Positions 5,395 through 13,532 of a stretch of 13,736 nucleotides of DNA are shown piece after piece. The position numbers and the translations under genes were made by a program. Position 1 is the first letter of the stretch, and every line of letters starts with the position of its first letter. This DNA is from an uncultured Clostridia bacterium (lineage in GTDB: Bacteria; Bacillota; Clostridia; TANB77; CAG-508), in assembly GCA_934177725.1 (NCBI GenBank), contig CAKPPO010000024.1:1-13736 (forward strand), read 5' to 3'. Below the pieces are notes generated by a model, which saw only the letters and a program-made list of their open reading frames with translations, ran no database searches and was not told the origin of the DNA.

Positions 5395-7233
5395 ATGAAG
5401 AAAAAAGCAAGAAAAATTATAATAGCATTAGTATTGTTTCTAATTGCGCTATTAATACCATTTCCTTATGAATGGATAAATAATGTGATATTTATTGCAA
5501 GTTATTTAATAGTAGGTTTAGAAATAGTATTAAAAGCAATAAGAAATATAACAAGAGGAAAAGTATTTGACGAAAATTTCCTTATGGCAGTAGCTACAGT
5601 TGGAGCATTTGGAGTAGGAGAGTTCCCTGAAGCAGTAGAAGTTATGCTATTTTATCAAGTAGGAGAACTATTCCAAAGTTATGCAGTAGATAAATCAAGA
5701 AAATCAATATCAAGTTTAATGAATATTAGACCAGACTATGCAAATGTAAAAAGAAATGATGAAGTTTCAAAAGTTTCACCAGAAGAAGTAAAAATTGGAG
5801 AATTAATTGTAGTAAAACCTGGAGAAAAAATTCCACTAGACGGAGTTGTCAAGGAAGGAAAATCTATGTTAGATACTTCAAGTCTAACAGGAGAATCTAT
5901 GCCACAAGACGTGAATGTAGGAGATAATGTACTAAGTGGATGTATAAATAAAAGTGGTTTATTAACAATAAAAGTAACAAAAGAATTTGGAGAATCTACA
6001 GTAAGTAAAATATTAGATTTAGTAGAGAATGCAAGTAGCAAAAAATCAAAATCTGAAAACTTTATTACTAAATTTGCTAAATATTATACACCAGCTGTAG
6101 TAATAATAGCAGTAATTTTAGCAGTTGTACCACCAATTATTATAAAAGATGCCGTATTTACAGATTGGCTATATAGAGCTTTAACATTTTTAGTAGTATC
6201 ATGCCCATGTGCGCTTGTAATATCAATACCATTAGGATTTTTTGGAGGAATAGGTGGAGCTTCTAAAATGGGAATATTGGTAAAAGGAAGCAACTACTTA
6301 GAGGCTTTAGCAAAAACAGAAATAGTTGTATTTGATAAAACAGGAACATTAACAGAAGGAATTTTTGAAGTACAAAAAATAGAAGCAGTAAGCATGGAAA
6401 AAGAAGAACTTCTAGAATTGGCTGCATATGCAGAAAATCATTCAAACCATCCAATATCATTATCTGTAAAAGAAGCCTATAAAAACAAAATAGATATGCA
6501 AAAAATTACAGAAACAGAAGAAATAGCTGGACTAGGAGTTAAAGCTGTAATAGACGGAAAAAAAGTATTAGTTGGAAATGACAAACTAATGGAACAAGCA
6601 AAAATTAACTATGAAAAGTCAACAGACATAGGAACTATATTATATGTTGCAATAGATAATAAATTTGCAGGATACATTGTGATTGCAGATAAAATAAAGG
6701 ATGATTCTAAAGAAACAATAGAAATTTTAAAAGAAAATGGCATTAAAAAAACAGTTATGCTTACAGGAGATAAAAAACAAGTAGGAGAGAATGTAGCTAA
6801 TAAGTTAGGATTAGATGAAGCCTATACAGAATTATTACCAGATGGAAAAGTAAAAAAAGTAGAAGAATTATTAAAACAAAAAAGCGAAAAAGGAAAACTT
6901 GTATTTGTTGGTGATGGAATAAATGATGCACCAGTATTAGTTTTAGCAGATATAGGAATTGCAATGGGTGGACTTGGCTCAGATGCTGCAATTGAGGCTG
7001 CAGATGTTGTAATAATGACAGATGAACCATCTAAAATAGGGAATGCAATACAAATTTCTAAAAAAACAATGAGAATAGTACGTGAAAATATAATTTTCTC
7101 ATTAATAGTTAAAATAGCTGTATTAGCTTTAAGCGCATGTGGATTATCTACAATGTGGGAAGCGGTATTTGCAGATGTAGGAGTATCTATTATAGCAATA
7201 CTAAATTCATTAAGAGTATTAAGAAATAAATAA
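5395..7233 (+). CDS. cadA: P1B-type Zn/Cd/Pb-transporting ATPase (CadA/ZntA-like), lacking an N-terminal HMA domain
   Basis: This 612-residue inner-membrane pump uses ATP to export divalent soft metals. Visible landmarks are N-terminal membrane segments (about 8-50, then 60-95), actuator motif TGES (165-168), the transmembrane CPC metal site (270-272), phosphorylation motif DKTGT (Asp314), the HP motif (His352-Pro353) in the nucleotide domain, MLTGD (455-459) and hinge GDGIND (506-511). In the last two membrane helices Lys573 and Asp594 (ADVGVS) match the conserved Lys/Asp of P1B-2 (Zn/Cd/Pb) pumps and argue against copper. The protein begins almost directly at the first membrane helix, so the usual HMA domain is missing; the 73-residue HMA protein encoded just upstream fills that slot. 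The ribosome site is GAGGAAG (5381-5387). Co-transcription with the repressor and HMA genes is likely. The 118-bp gap before it carries a hairpin. Confidence 0.93.
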   Translation: MKKKARKIIIALVLFLIALLIPFPYEWINNVIFIASYLIVGLEIVLKAIRNITRGKVFDENFLMAVATVGAFGVGEFPEAVEVMLFYQVGELFQSYAVDKSRKSISSLMNIRPDYANVKRNDEVSKVSPEEVKIGELIVVKPGEKIPLDGVVKEGKSMLDTSSLTGESMPQDVNVGDNVLSGCINKSGLLTIKVTKEFGESTVSKILDLVENASSKKSKSENFITKFAKYYTPAVVIIAVILAVVPPIIIKDAVFTDWLYRALTFLVVSCPCALVISIPLGFFGGIGGASKMGILVKGSNYLEALAKTEIVVFDKTGTLTEGIFEVQKIEAVSMEKEELLELAAYAENHSNHPISLSVKEAYKNKIDMQKITETEEIAGLGVKAVIDGKKVLVGNDKLMEQAKINYEKSTDIGTILYVAIDNKFAGYIVIADKIKDDSKETIEILKENGIKKTVMLTGDKKQVGENVANKLGLDEAYTELLPDGKVKKVEELLKQKSEKGKLVFVGDGINDAPVLVLADIGIAMGGLGSDAAIEAADVVIMTDEPSKIGNAIQISKKTMRIVRENIIFSLIVKIAVLALSACGLSTMWEAVFADVGVSIIAILNSLRVLRNK

Positions 7234-7526
7234 AGGACATTTGGGGACGGGTCACTTTTGTCCTATACATAAAGTATTGATTTGAATAAAAAAATAAAAA
7301 CATATTAATTTGAAAAAAGCGCTATTAGAAAGTAAGTAAGCTAGAAATTATTAAGAAATTTGTGGAAAGAGTTCATTTATAATGGAAGGGTGCCACAAAT
7401 TTCGTTTATAATTTCTGCGAAACTTAGCTTGAACGAGCATTTTTTGAAAATTCATATGTTTTTATTATATATTTATATTCTTCATTATGTAAAGAACAAA
7501 ATTGACCCGTCCCCAAACGTCCTTTA
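7231..7526. mobile_element. Fold-back MITE-like repeat, element A
   Basis: Terminal inverted repeats of 38 bp (7235-7272 and 7485-7522) match at 34/38 positions and carry the GC-rich core GGGGACGGGTCA, unlike the AT-rich surroundings. The complementarity continues inward: ATAAAAACATAT-like arms, AAAAAAGC/GCATTTTTT, and an inner stem GAAATTTGTGG/CCACAAATTTC with flanking pairing. The whole element can therefore fold as one long hairpin. Adding the flanking TAAA/TTTA, the ends overlap the stop codons of cadA (7231-7233) and tetR (7524-7526). It encodes no transposase, so it would be a non-autonomous element. GGGGACGG-type inverted repeats recur in many Firmicutes; the family name is not certain. 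It probably also separates two convergent transcripts. Confidence 0.75.
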
Positions 7527-8129
7527 TATTAACAAACTTGAAATTAGGTCAATTACTGTACTTGTCATTACATTATAATCTAATTCACTATGCTTATGAT
7601 ACACAATTTCATGGCATAAGTCATCTATTAAATTTATAGCAATATGAACTTTTTCATATAAGTCAGCTGTGTTAAATCCACTATTTGCTAATATATTATA
7701 AAGTGTTTTTGTCATGTACATTTCATGTTCTTGAAAAAAGTAAGCTATTTCTTTATCTGAATGAACCATAGCTGTAATTTCTTCGTGAGCTGATTGTGAA
7801 AGTTTATGATTTTCTACAAATTTATCAATCATTTCCTTTAATATTTCTTTTATATTAGCTTTAGAGATAGTTTTGCCCTCAGTTATAGTAAGCATAGGGT
7901 AAAAAATATCACTTGCATATCTTTTAATTCCTTCAAGCAATATATCGTGTTTATCATTAAAATATTGATATACAATACCAGTAGAAACACCAGCAGCTTT
8001 TGCTATTTGTGCAGTGTTTGTATTGTAATATCCTTTATTACATATAAGCTCGAAACCAGCCTCTATAATTTTTTCTTTTTTCTCAATAGAACGTTTTTGT
8101 ATAGGTTCTCTAATATCGTTAGATGCCAT
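7524..8129 (-). CDS. TetR-family transcriptional repressor
   Basis: The 201-residue protein has a typical TetR N-terminal HTH (about 17-63: KIIEAGFELICNKGYYNTNT, then IAKAAGVSTGIVYQYFNDK), followed by an all-helical ligand/dimerisation domain of no family I can name. The ATG at 8129 follows GAAAGGACC (8137-8145). It is divergent from the ABC transporter genes and shares a 164-bp control region with two 18-bp palindromes, so it most likely represses the transporter and itself, released by a transporter substrate (inference). Its stop codon coincides with the end of the fold-back repeat; the C-terminus (ISSLLI) does not look obviously truncated. Confidence 0.85.
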   Translation of the reverse strand: MASNDIREPIQKRSIEKKEKIIEAGFELICNKGYYNTNTAQIAKAAGVSTGIVYQYFNDKHDILLEGIKRYASDIFYPMLTITEGKTISKANIKEILKEMIDKFVENHKLSQSAHEEITAMVHSDKEIAYFFQEHEMYMTKTLYNILANSGFNTADLYEKVHIAINLIDDLCHEIVYHKHSELDYNVMTSTVIDLISSLLI

Positions 8130-8165
8130 AGCTATAGGTCCTTTCTATAAAATTAAATTAACTAT

Positions 8166-8194
8166 ATTATAAAGGCAAAGAAATAAAAAGTCAA
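8166..8194 (-). promoter_or_regulatory. Promoter of the tetR gene
   Basis: Read on the minus strand, -35 TTGACT (8194-8189) and -10 TATAAT (8171-8166) are spaced by 17 bp. The -35 lies immediately next to operator O1, so repressor bound there should block it. Confidence 0.75.
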
Positions 8195-8196
8195 GA

Positions 8197-8214
8197 AATA
8201 TGAAAAATATTTCA
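8197..8214. promoter_or_regulatory. Candidate TetR operator O1
   Basis: AATATGAAAAATATTTCA is a near-palindrome centred between the two divergent -35 boxes. It shares the pattern AATATGAAAWAWATTTCA with O2. Overlapping it is a second dyad, GAAATAT (8195-8201) with ATATTTC (8207-8213). Confidence 0.65.
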
Positions 8215-8221
8215 CATTCTA

Positions 8222-8250
8222 TTGACTTTTGAAATAATAATATTTATAAT
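8222..8250 (+). promoter_or_regulatory. Promoter of the ABC transporter operon
   Basis: The -35 box TTGACT (8222-8227) and -10 box TATAAT (8245-8250) are spaced by 17 bp. O1 lies just upstream and O2 just downstream. A TGAAAT half-site (8230-8235) sits inside the spacer. Confidence 0.8.
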
Positions 8251-8259
8251 GTCTAACAG

Positions 8260-8277
8260 AATATGAAATAAATTTCA
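8260..8277. promoter_or_regulatory. Candidate TetR operator O2
   Basis: AATATGAAATAAATTTCA contains a perfect 6-2-6 palindrome (TGAAAT-AA-ATTTCA, 8264-8277). It lies between the -10 and the AAGGAGG ribosome site (8282-8288) of the ABC gene, where a bound repressor would block elongation. It matches O1 at 16 of 18 positions. Confidence 0.65.
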
Positions 8278-8293
8278 AGTTAAGGAGGAGACT

Positions 8294-9004
8294 ATGGAGA
8301 AAATAGTTGAAATAAAAAATGTAAGTAAAATTTACAAAACAGGAGAAAAAGAATTTAAAGCACTAGATAACATTGATTTATCTATAAATAAAGGAGAATT
8401 TGTTGTAATACTTGGACCATCAGGAGCAGGAAAATCAACATTATTAAATTTAATAGGTGGAATGGATACACCAACAAATGGAAGTATAAAAATTGATGGA
8501 GAAGATATTTCAAAATATAATGAGAACAAATTAAGCGAGTATAGAGCAGAAAACATTGGATTTATCTTTCAATTTTACAACATATTGCCAACACTTACAG
8601 TATTGGAAAATGTTGAATTAATTAAAGATGTTGTAAAAAACGGAAATGATAGTAAAGAAGCTATAAAAGCTGTTGGATTAGAAAATCACATGAATAAATT
8701 TCCAAATCAATTATCTGGAGGTGAACAACAAAGAGTTTCTATAGCAAGAGCTATAGCTAAAAATCCAAAATTACTTTTATGCGATGAACCAACAGGTGCA
8801 CTAGACTCAAAAACAGGTGTTGAGGTTTTGAAATTATTACGCAAACAATGTGATGGAAACAATGGAGCAAATACAGTAATTATAGTAACTCACAATAGCC
8901 TATTTGCAGATATTGCAGACACAGTAATAAGAGTAAAAAACGGAAAAATAGAAAGCGTAACTGCAAATGAAAATCCTAAAAAGATTGACGAGGTGAAATG
9001 GTAA
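8294..9004 (+). CDS. ABC transporter ATP-binding protein (MacB/LolD type)
   Basis: The 236-residue ATPase has Walker A GPSGAGKST (41-49), Q-loop Gln93, signature LSGGE (140-144), Walker B LLLCDE (160-165, catalytic Glu165) and switch His200. The sequence FQFYNILPTLTVLENV and the DEPTGALDSKTG stretch are typical of the MacB/LolD/FtsE-like group that pairs with FtsX-type permeases. The ribosome site AAGGAGG lies 5 bases before the ATG. The next gene overlaps its stop codon (TAATG), so the two are translationally coupled. The group includes mechanotransmission systems acting on lipoproteins, peptides or antibiotics; the substrate here is unknown. Confidence 0.93.
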   Translation: MEKIVEIKNVSKIYKTGEKEFKALDNIDLSINKGEFVVILGPSGAGKSTLLNLIGGMDTPTNGSIKIDGEDISKYNENKLSEYRAENIGFIFQFYNILPTLTVLENVELIKDVVKNGNDSKEAIKAVGLENHMNKFPNQLSGGEQQRVSIARAIAKNPKLLLCDEPTGALDSKTGVEVLKLLRKQCDGNNGANTVIIVTHNSLFADIADTVIRVKNGKIESVTANENPKKIDEVKW

Positions 9005-11421
9005 TGGCTAAATTAAACAAAAAAATATTAAGAGATATAAAACAAAATAAGATGCAATTTTTTAATGTTTTTATTATGATATTTTTAGGAGTATTTGTTT
9101 TTGCAGGAGTACATTCATATATGGATGGTATGCAAATAAGTGGCGATAATTACTATGAATCAAACAATTTACAAGACTTATGGCTAACAGGTGAAAACTT
9201 TAATAAAGAAGACTTAGACAAAGTAAAAAATATTGAGAATGTAAAAAATGCAGAAAGATTATTAAGTATAAGAACAGATTTAAAAAATGAAAAAGAAAAA
9301 GACGTACAACTAGAAACAATTTTTATAGAGTCAAATGAAATATCAAAAATGTACATTGCAGAGGGAGAAGAATTTTCTAAAGAAAAAGATGGCGTATGGT
9401 TTGATAGCTATTTAGCAAAATATTTGGAACTAAAAGTTGGAGATGAAATTACTTTTAAATATAAAGACTACACAATGAAAGAAAAAATAAGAGGTCTAGT
9501 AAATACACCAGACCATGTGTATTTTGTAAAAGACGAAACAGCAATTTTTCCAACACATAAAGACTATGGTTACATATATCTTTCTATAAATGAATTTCCA
9601 AAACAATATATTTATGATGAGATAAAAAATAAAATTGTGGCAGAAAATCCTATAATGGAAAACATGAAAGATAGCATAACAAATGAAGCAATAGAAAAAA
9701 TGATACCAGACTTTAACATAGAAGATTATTATATATTTAATCAAGTAATTGTAGATGTAGATGATACAAGCAAAATAGAAGAAACAAAAAGAAATATAGA
9801 AAACGATGTTAAAGCTGCAATAGCAGTTACAGATAGAAATGCAAGCCCATCTTGTGCAACATACAATTCAGAAATAGAAGAGGGAGCAACATATTCAAAA
9901 GTATTCACATTTTTATTCTTATTTATAGCAATATTATCTGTTGTAACAACAATGAACAGATTTGTAAAAAAACAAAGAACACAAATAGGAACATTAAAAG
10001 CATTAGGATTTAAAAATAGCAAAATAATAAGACACTATGTAGGCTATGGATTTTATATAAGTATAGCAGCTTCAATACTTGCACTATTAGTTGGAAACTT
10101 TGGATTAGGCAAATTCTTCATGAACATGGAAATGTCATATTTTGAAGTTCCAGTTTATAGTACAATATTATTACCTACAGTATATATACTTGCAGTATTT
10201 GTAGTAATAATAGTAACTATTGCAACATATTTCTCTTGCAGAAAAATCTTAAAAGAACCAGCAGTAGAAGCATTAAGAATAGAAATACCAAAAGTAAAGA
10301 AAACAAATTTTGACTTAACAACAAAAGGAATATTCAAAAAAGCTTCAATTTCTACAAGATGGAATTTAAGAGATATAGGAAGAAATAAAGGAAGAAGCAT
10401 AATGGGTATAGTAGGAATAATAGGATGTACAATGCTTTTAGTATGTGCATTTGGCTTACTAGACACAATGAATTCTTACTTAGACTGGCAATTTGATAAA
10501 ATAAATAATTTCGAATACAAACTAGGATTATCAAGTAATTATACTGATGAAGAGATAGAAGACGCAAAGAACAAATACGGAAATGCTACAAGTCAAACTT
10601 TTGCAATAGAAGTAAAAAATGGAGATAAAAAAGAAACAAATACTTTAACAATAAATGATGCAAAAGATTATTTAAAATATACAGACCATAACAAAAACTA
10701 TATAGACCTAAAAGATGATGGAATATATATTACAGAAAAATTATCAGAAAAATATGACTTAAAAGTTGGAGACGAGATATCTTGGCATGCATTTGGAAAC
10801 AATAATTGGTATACATGTAAAATAGTAGGAATAAATCGTGACCCACAAAATCAAAATTTAAATATGACTAGAAAATATTATGAGTCTTTAGGACTTGAAT
10901 ATAAAGCAGATTCGTTATATACTAATTATGACTTAGATGGTACAAAAACAATTGCAGGAGTAGAAACAATACAAAGCATTTCAAACCTAAGAGAAGGTAT
11001 AGAAAGCATGTTAGAAACTACAAAAACAATGGTTGTAATATTAATAGTAGTATCAGTAATTTTAGCGTATGTAATTATTTACAATTTAGGAATACTATCA
11101 TTTGCAGAAAAACAATATCAATTTGCAACATTAAAAGTATTAGGATTTAAAGACAAGCAAATAAAGAAAATATTTGTAAAACAAAATATATGGCTTTCTA
11201 TAGTAGGTATTCTAGCAGGTTTGCCACTAGGATATATAATGATAGACTATATATTTAAAGCAGCACTTGGAGAAAACTATGACTTCCCAGCAATGATAAG
11301 TGTACCTTCATACTTATATGCAGCAATAGGAAGCTTTGTAGTAGCATTAGTTGTAAATAAAATATTATCTAGAAAAGTCAAAACAATTGATATGGTAAGC
11401 AGTTTAAAAGGAAACGAGTAA
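9004..11421 (+). CDS. FtsX-type ABC transporter permease with two FtsX domains
   Basis: This membrane protein is 805 residues long from the chosen start. One membrane helix near 19-37 is followed by a large extracytoplasmic domain (about 40-298), then three helices (about 300-318, 347-368, 386-410). After a cytoplasmic link come a fifth helix (about 465-486), a second extracytoplasmic domain and three final helices. Each half carries the same cytoplasmic motif, GTLKALGFKNSKI (about 329-341) and ATLKVLGFKDKQI in the second half, which marks the duplicated FtsX/ABC3 domain. The ATG at 9004 (TAATG overlap with the ATPase stop) is preferred over the ATG at 8998. Ribosome site GAGGTGA (8990-8996) then has a 7-base spacing rather than 1. 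It probably forms a transporter with the ATPase, controlled by the divergent TetR protein. Substrate unknown. Confidence 0.9.
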   Translation: MAKLNKKILRDIKQNKMQFFNVFIMIFLGVFVFAGVHSYMDGMQISGDNYYESNNLQDLWLTGENFNKEDLDKVKNIENVKNAERLLSIRTDLKNEKEKDVQLETIFIESNEISKMYIAEGEEFSKEKDGVWFDSYLAKYLELKVGDEITFKYKDYTMKEKIRGLVNTPDHVYFVKDETAIFPTHKDYGYIYLSINEFPKQYIYDEIKNKIVAENPIMENMKDSITNEAIEKMIPDFNIEDYYIFNQVIVDVDDTSKIEETKRNIENDVKAAIAVTDRNASPSCATYNSEIEEGATYSKVFTFLFLFIAILSVVTTMNRFVKKQRTQIGTLKALGFKNSKIIRHYVGYGFYISIAASILALLVGNFGLGKFFMNMEMSYFEVPVYSTILLPTVYILAVFVVIIVTIATYFSCRKILKEPAVEALRIEIPKVKKTNFDLTTKGIFKKASISTRWNLRDIGRNKGRSIMGIVGIIGCTMLLVCAFGLLDTMNSYLDWQFDKINNFEYKLGLSSNYTDEEIEDAKNKYGNATSQTFAIEVKNGDKKETNTLTINDAKDYLKYTDHNKNYIDLKDDGIYITEKLSEKYDLKVGDEISWHAFGNNNWYTCKIVGINRDPQNQNLNMTRKYYESLGLEYKADSLYTNYDLDGTKTIAGVETIQSISNLREGIESMLETTKTMVVILIVVSVILAYVIIYNLGILSFAEKQYQFATLKVLGFKDKQIKKIFVKQNIWLSIVGILAGLPLGYIMIDYIFKAALGENYDFPAMISVPSYLYAAIGSFVVALVVNKILSRKVKTIDMVSSLKGNE

Positions 11422-11430
11422 AAAGGGACA

Positions 11431-11451
11431 GATCTTTTGACAACAAAGATC
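11431..11451 (+). other. 7-bp hairpin after the ABC operon
   Basis: GATCTTT (11431-11437) pairs with AAAGATC (11445-11451), ten bases after the permease stop. No T-run follows, so it is a weak terminator candidate. The preceding AGGGACA and following GACATTTTGGACGGACAT resemble pieces of the neighbouring repeat, so it may be a degraded repeat end. Confidence 0.35.
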
Positions 11452-11466
11452 GATGACATTTTGGAC

Positions 11467-11570
11467 GGACATTTGGGGACGGGGCACTTTTGTTCTTTAC
11501 ATAAAGTCCAACAATCAACAGAAAATAAAAAATTATGTAAAGGACAAAAGTGCCCCGTCCCCAAATGTCC
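11467..11570. mobile_element. Short fold-back MITE-like repeat, element B
   Basis: The 38-bp arms (11467-11504 and 11533-11570) are perfectly complementary except for one T-G position, around a 28-base centre. The arms carry the core GGGGACGGGGCAC and end in CTTTACATAA, matching the arms of element A. The two are therefore the same family, with B lacking the about 210-bp interior of A. It encodes nothing. Transcribed, it would form a very stable hairpin between the ABC operon and mutL. Confidence 0.8.
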
Positions 11571-11605
11571 TATGTTCTAAAACTTAAAAAAAGGAAAAAG
11601 AGAAA

Positions 11606-13411
11606 ATGGGAAATATAGTTTTATTAGATGATTTAACAATTAATAAAATAGCTGCAGGTGAGGTTATAGAAAGACCTGCAAATGTAGTAAAAGAACTTGT
11701 AGAGAACTCACTAGATGCAGGAGCAACACTCATAATAGTAGAAATAAAAAATGGTGGTAAAACTTTAATAAAAGTAACCGACGATGGGAAAGGTATTTCT
11801 AAAGATGATATGCCTATTTCCATTGAAAGGCATGCAACTAGCAAAATAAGAAAAGTAGAAGATTTAGAAAACACATATACAATGGGTTTTAGAGGTGAAG
11901 CATTAGCAAGTATTTCCGCAATATCAGAAATGACAATGATATCTAAAACTCTAAAGGAAACAACAGGATATAAAATTCAAACAACAGCAGGAAATGTAAT
12001 AAATATAGAAGAATGTGGAGCACAAACGGGTACAACTATAATAGTAGAAAAATTATTTTTTAATACACCAGTAAGATATAAATTTTTAAAACAAGATGCT
12101 ACTGAAAATAAATATATAAAAGAATGGGTTCATAAAGTAGCACTTGCAAATCCGCAAGTATCTTTCAAATTGATAAGTGACGGGAAACAAGTATTTTTTT
12201 CTAATGGAAATGGAAAAATAGAAGATATCATTTATTTATTATACGGAAAAGAAATAAAAGAAAATTTGGTAAAAGTAGACTACGAAGAAAATAATATAAA
12301 AATTACTGGCGTAGTAGGAAACACAATGGTAGCAAGAGATACAAGAAAGGACCAAATAATATTTTTGAATAAAAGGCATATACAAAATATAGCACTAATT
12401 AGCAGTGCAGACCAAGCTTTTAAAGGTGCTACAGGAATTGGAAAATATGGATTTTATATATTAAATTTAGAAATGCCAGCAAATTATTATGATGTAAATG
12501 TGCATCCTACAAAGATAGAAGTAAGATTTAATGAAGAACATGAAATAACTAGAATTTTGTATCATGCAATAAAAAATGCAATATTAAACTCAGAGTTTTT
12601 AGGAAATAATCAAAATGAAAACAAAGAAAAATATATTGAAAATGAGTTTGAATTTTTAACAACAAACAAAATAGAAAGCAATGGAGAATTCAATAAAACT
12701 AGTAAGCTTGATTTACCTAAAGCAGATGTGACATTTTTAAAAATAGAAGAAAATACAGAAAAAATCATAGAAAACAGCGATTTACCAAAAGTAGAAAATC
12801 AAAATATTGAACTTAGAAAAAGAGAAGAAAAGAGAAAAGTAGAATATAAGTATATAGGAATTCTACTTAGAACTTACATAATAATAGAAATAAAAAACGA
12901 AATATACTTAATAGATCAACATGCAGCACATGAAAGGGTTTTATATGAACAAATAAAAGAAAATTATAAGAATCATATAGAACAAAATAGTCAATTAACA
13001 TTAATACCAGAAGTAGAAAACTTGACACATAAAGAAATGGAATTCGTAAAAGAAAATATGAAACTATTTAGAGATATAGGGTTTGACATAGAAGAATTTG
13101 GAGAAAATACATTAAAAATAAATGGAATACCAGATTTAGAATATAGAGCAAAAACAAACAACATATTTTTAGATATATTAGATGAAATGTTAAGTAATGA
13201 AAGAACATCTGTAAAAGATGTAGAAGAAAGATTTATAGCAACAGTAGCATGTAAGGCAGCAGTAAAGGCAAATATGGATTTAAAAGAAAAAGAGGTAGAT
13301 GATTTAATACAAAGTTTACTATCATTAAATAACCCATATACATGTCCACACGGAAGACCAACAACAATAAAAATTTCTAAAGAATATCTTGAAGAACATT
13401 TAGGAAAATAG
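11606..13411 (+). CDS. mutL: DNA mismatch repair protein MutL, endonuclease type
   Basis: The 601-residue protein links mismatch recognition by MutS to strand incision. The N-terminal GHKL ATPase has KELVENSLDAGA (Glu30, Asn34), DDGKG (59-63) and GFRGEAL (94-100). The transducer-like domain ends near 330 (DVNVHPTKIEVRF at 296-308). Residues about 331-410 are a charged low-complexity linker. The C-terminal dimerisation domain has the metal-binding endonuclease motif DQHA-x2-E-x4-E (Asp437 to Glu448), ACK (548-550) and CPHGRP (580-585). This makes it a nicking MutL, as in bacteria lacking MutH. The ATG at 11606 follows a purine-rich AAGGAAAAAG. No promoter is obvious in the short gap after element B. 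mutS is not in the window; it may lie elsewhere. Confidence 0.97.
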   Translation: MGNIVLLDDLTINKIAAGEVIERPANVVKELVENSLDAGATLIIVEIKNGGKTLIKVTDDGKGISKDDMPISIERHATSKIRKVEDLENTYTMGFRGEALASISAISEMTMISKTLKETTGYKIQTTAGNVINIEECGAQTGTTIIVEKLFFNTPVRYKFLKQDATENKYIKEWVHKVALANPQVSFKLISDGKQVFFSNGNGKIEDIIYLLYGKEIKENLVKVDYEENNIKITGVVGNTMVARDTRKDQIIFLNKRHIQNIALISSADQAFKGATGIGKYGFYILNLEMPANYYDVNVHPTKIEVRFNEEHEITRILYHAIKNAILNSEFLGNNQNENKEKYIENEFEFLTTNKIESNGEFNKTSKLDLPKADVTFLKIEENTEKIIENSDLPKVENQNIELRKREEKRKVEYKYIGILLRTYIIIEIKNEIYLIDQHAAHERVLYEQIKENYKNHIEQNSQLTLIPEVENLTHKEMEFVKENMKLFRDIGFDIEEFGENTLKINGIPDLEYRAKTNNIFLDILDEMLSNERTSVKDVEERFIATVACKAAVKANMDLKEKEVDDLIQSLLSLNNPYTCPHGRPTTIKISKEYLEEHLGK

Positions 13412-13498
13412 ATTCATTTTTTTACATAAATGGAAATGTGAAAAGTTAACATTTTTTAAGTAAAAAGTTACATATAATAATTTTTTATACAAAGAAAG

Positions 13499-13524
13499 TA
13501 GGCAGCTAAACTTATAGCTGCCTA
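13499..13524 (-). terminator. Hairpin between mutL and the convergent small gene
   Basis: TAGGCAGCTA (13499-13508) pairs with TAGCTGCCTA (13515-13524) around a 6-base loop. It starts eight bases past the stop codon of the minus-strand small gene, and on that strand a T-rich stretch (CTTTCTTTG) follows. It probably terminates that gene. Between the mutL stop and this hairpin (13412-13498) I see only AT-rich sequence with no gene. Confidence 0.6.
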
Positions 13525-13532
13525 ACAAGAAA

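Noticed and set aside
7360..7578. 72-codon open frame on the + strand across element A
   Set aside because: It lies mostly within the fold-back repeat, runs antisense into the 3' end of tetR, has no ribosome site and gives no recognisable protein.
8998..9003. ATG at 8998 as start of the permease
   Set aside because: It would lie only one base from the ribosome site; the ATG at 9004 has proper spacing and the typical TAATG coupling overlap.
11277..11564. 95-codon open frame on the minus strand starting in element B
   Set aside because: It begins in the palindromic repeat and then runs antisense to the permease gene; its residues mirror the repeat, and no ribosome site is seen.
13412..13498. 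Terminator directly after mutL
   Set aside because: Several T-runs and short complementary words occur (for example around 13418-13439), but no stem long enough to call was found.
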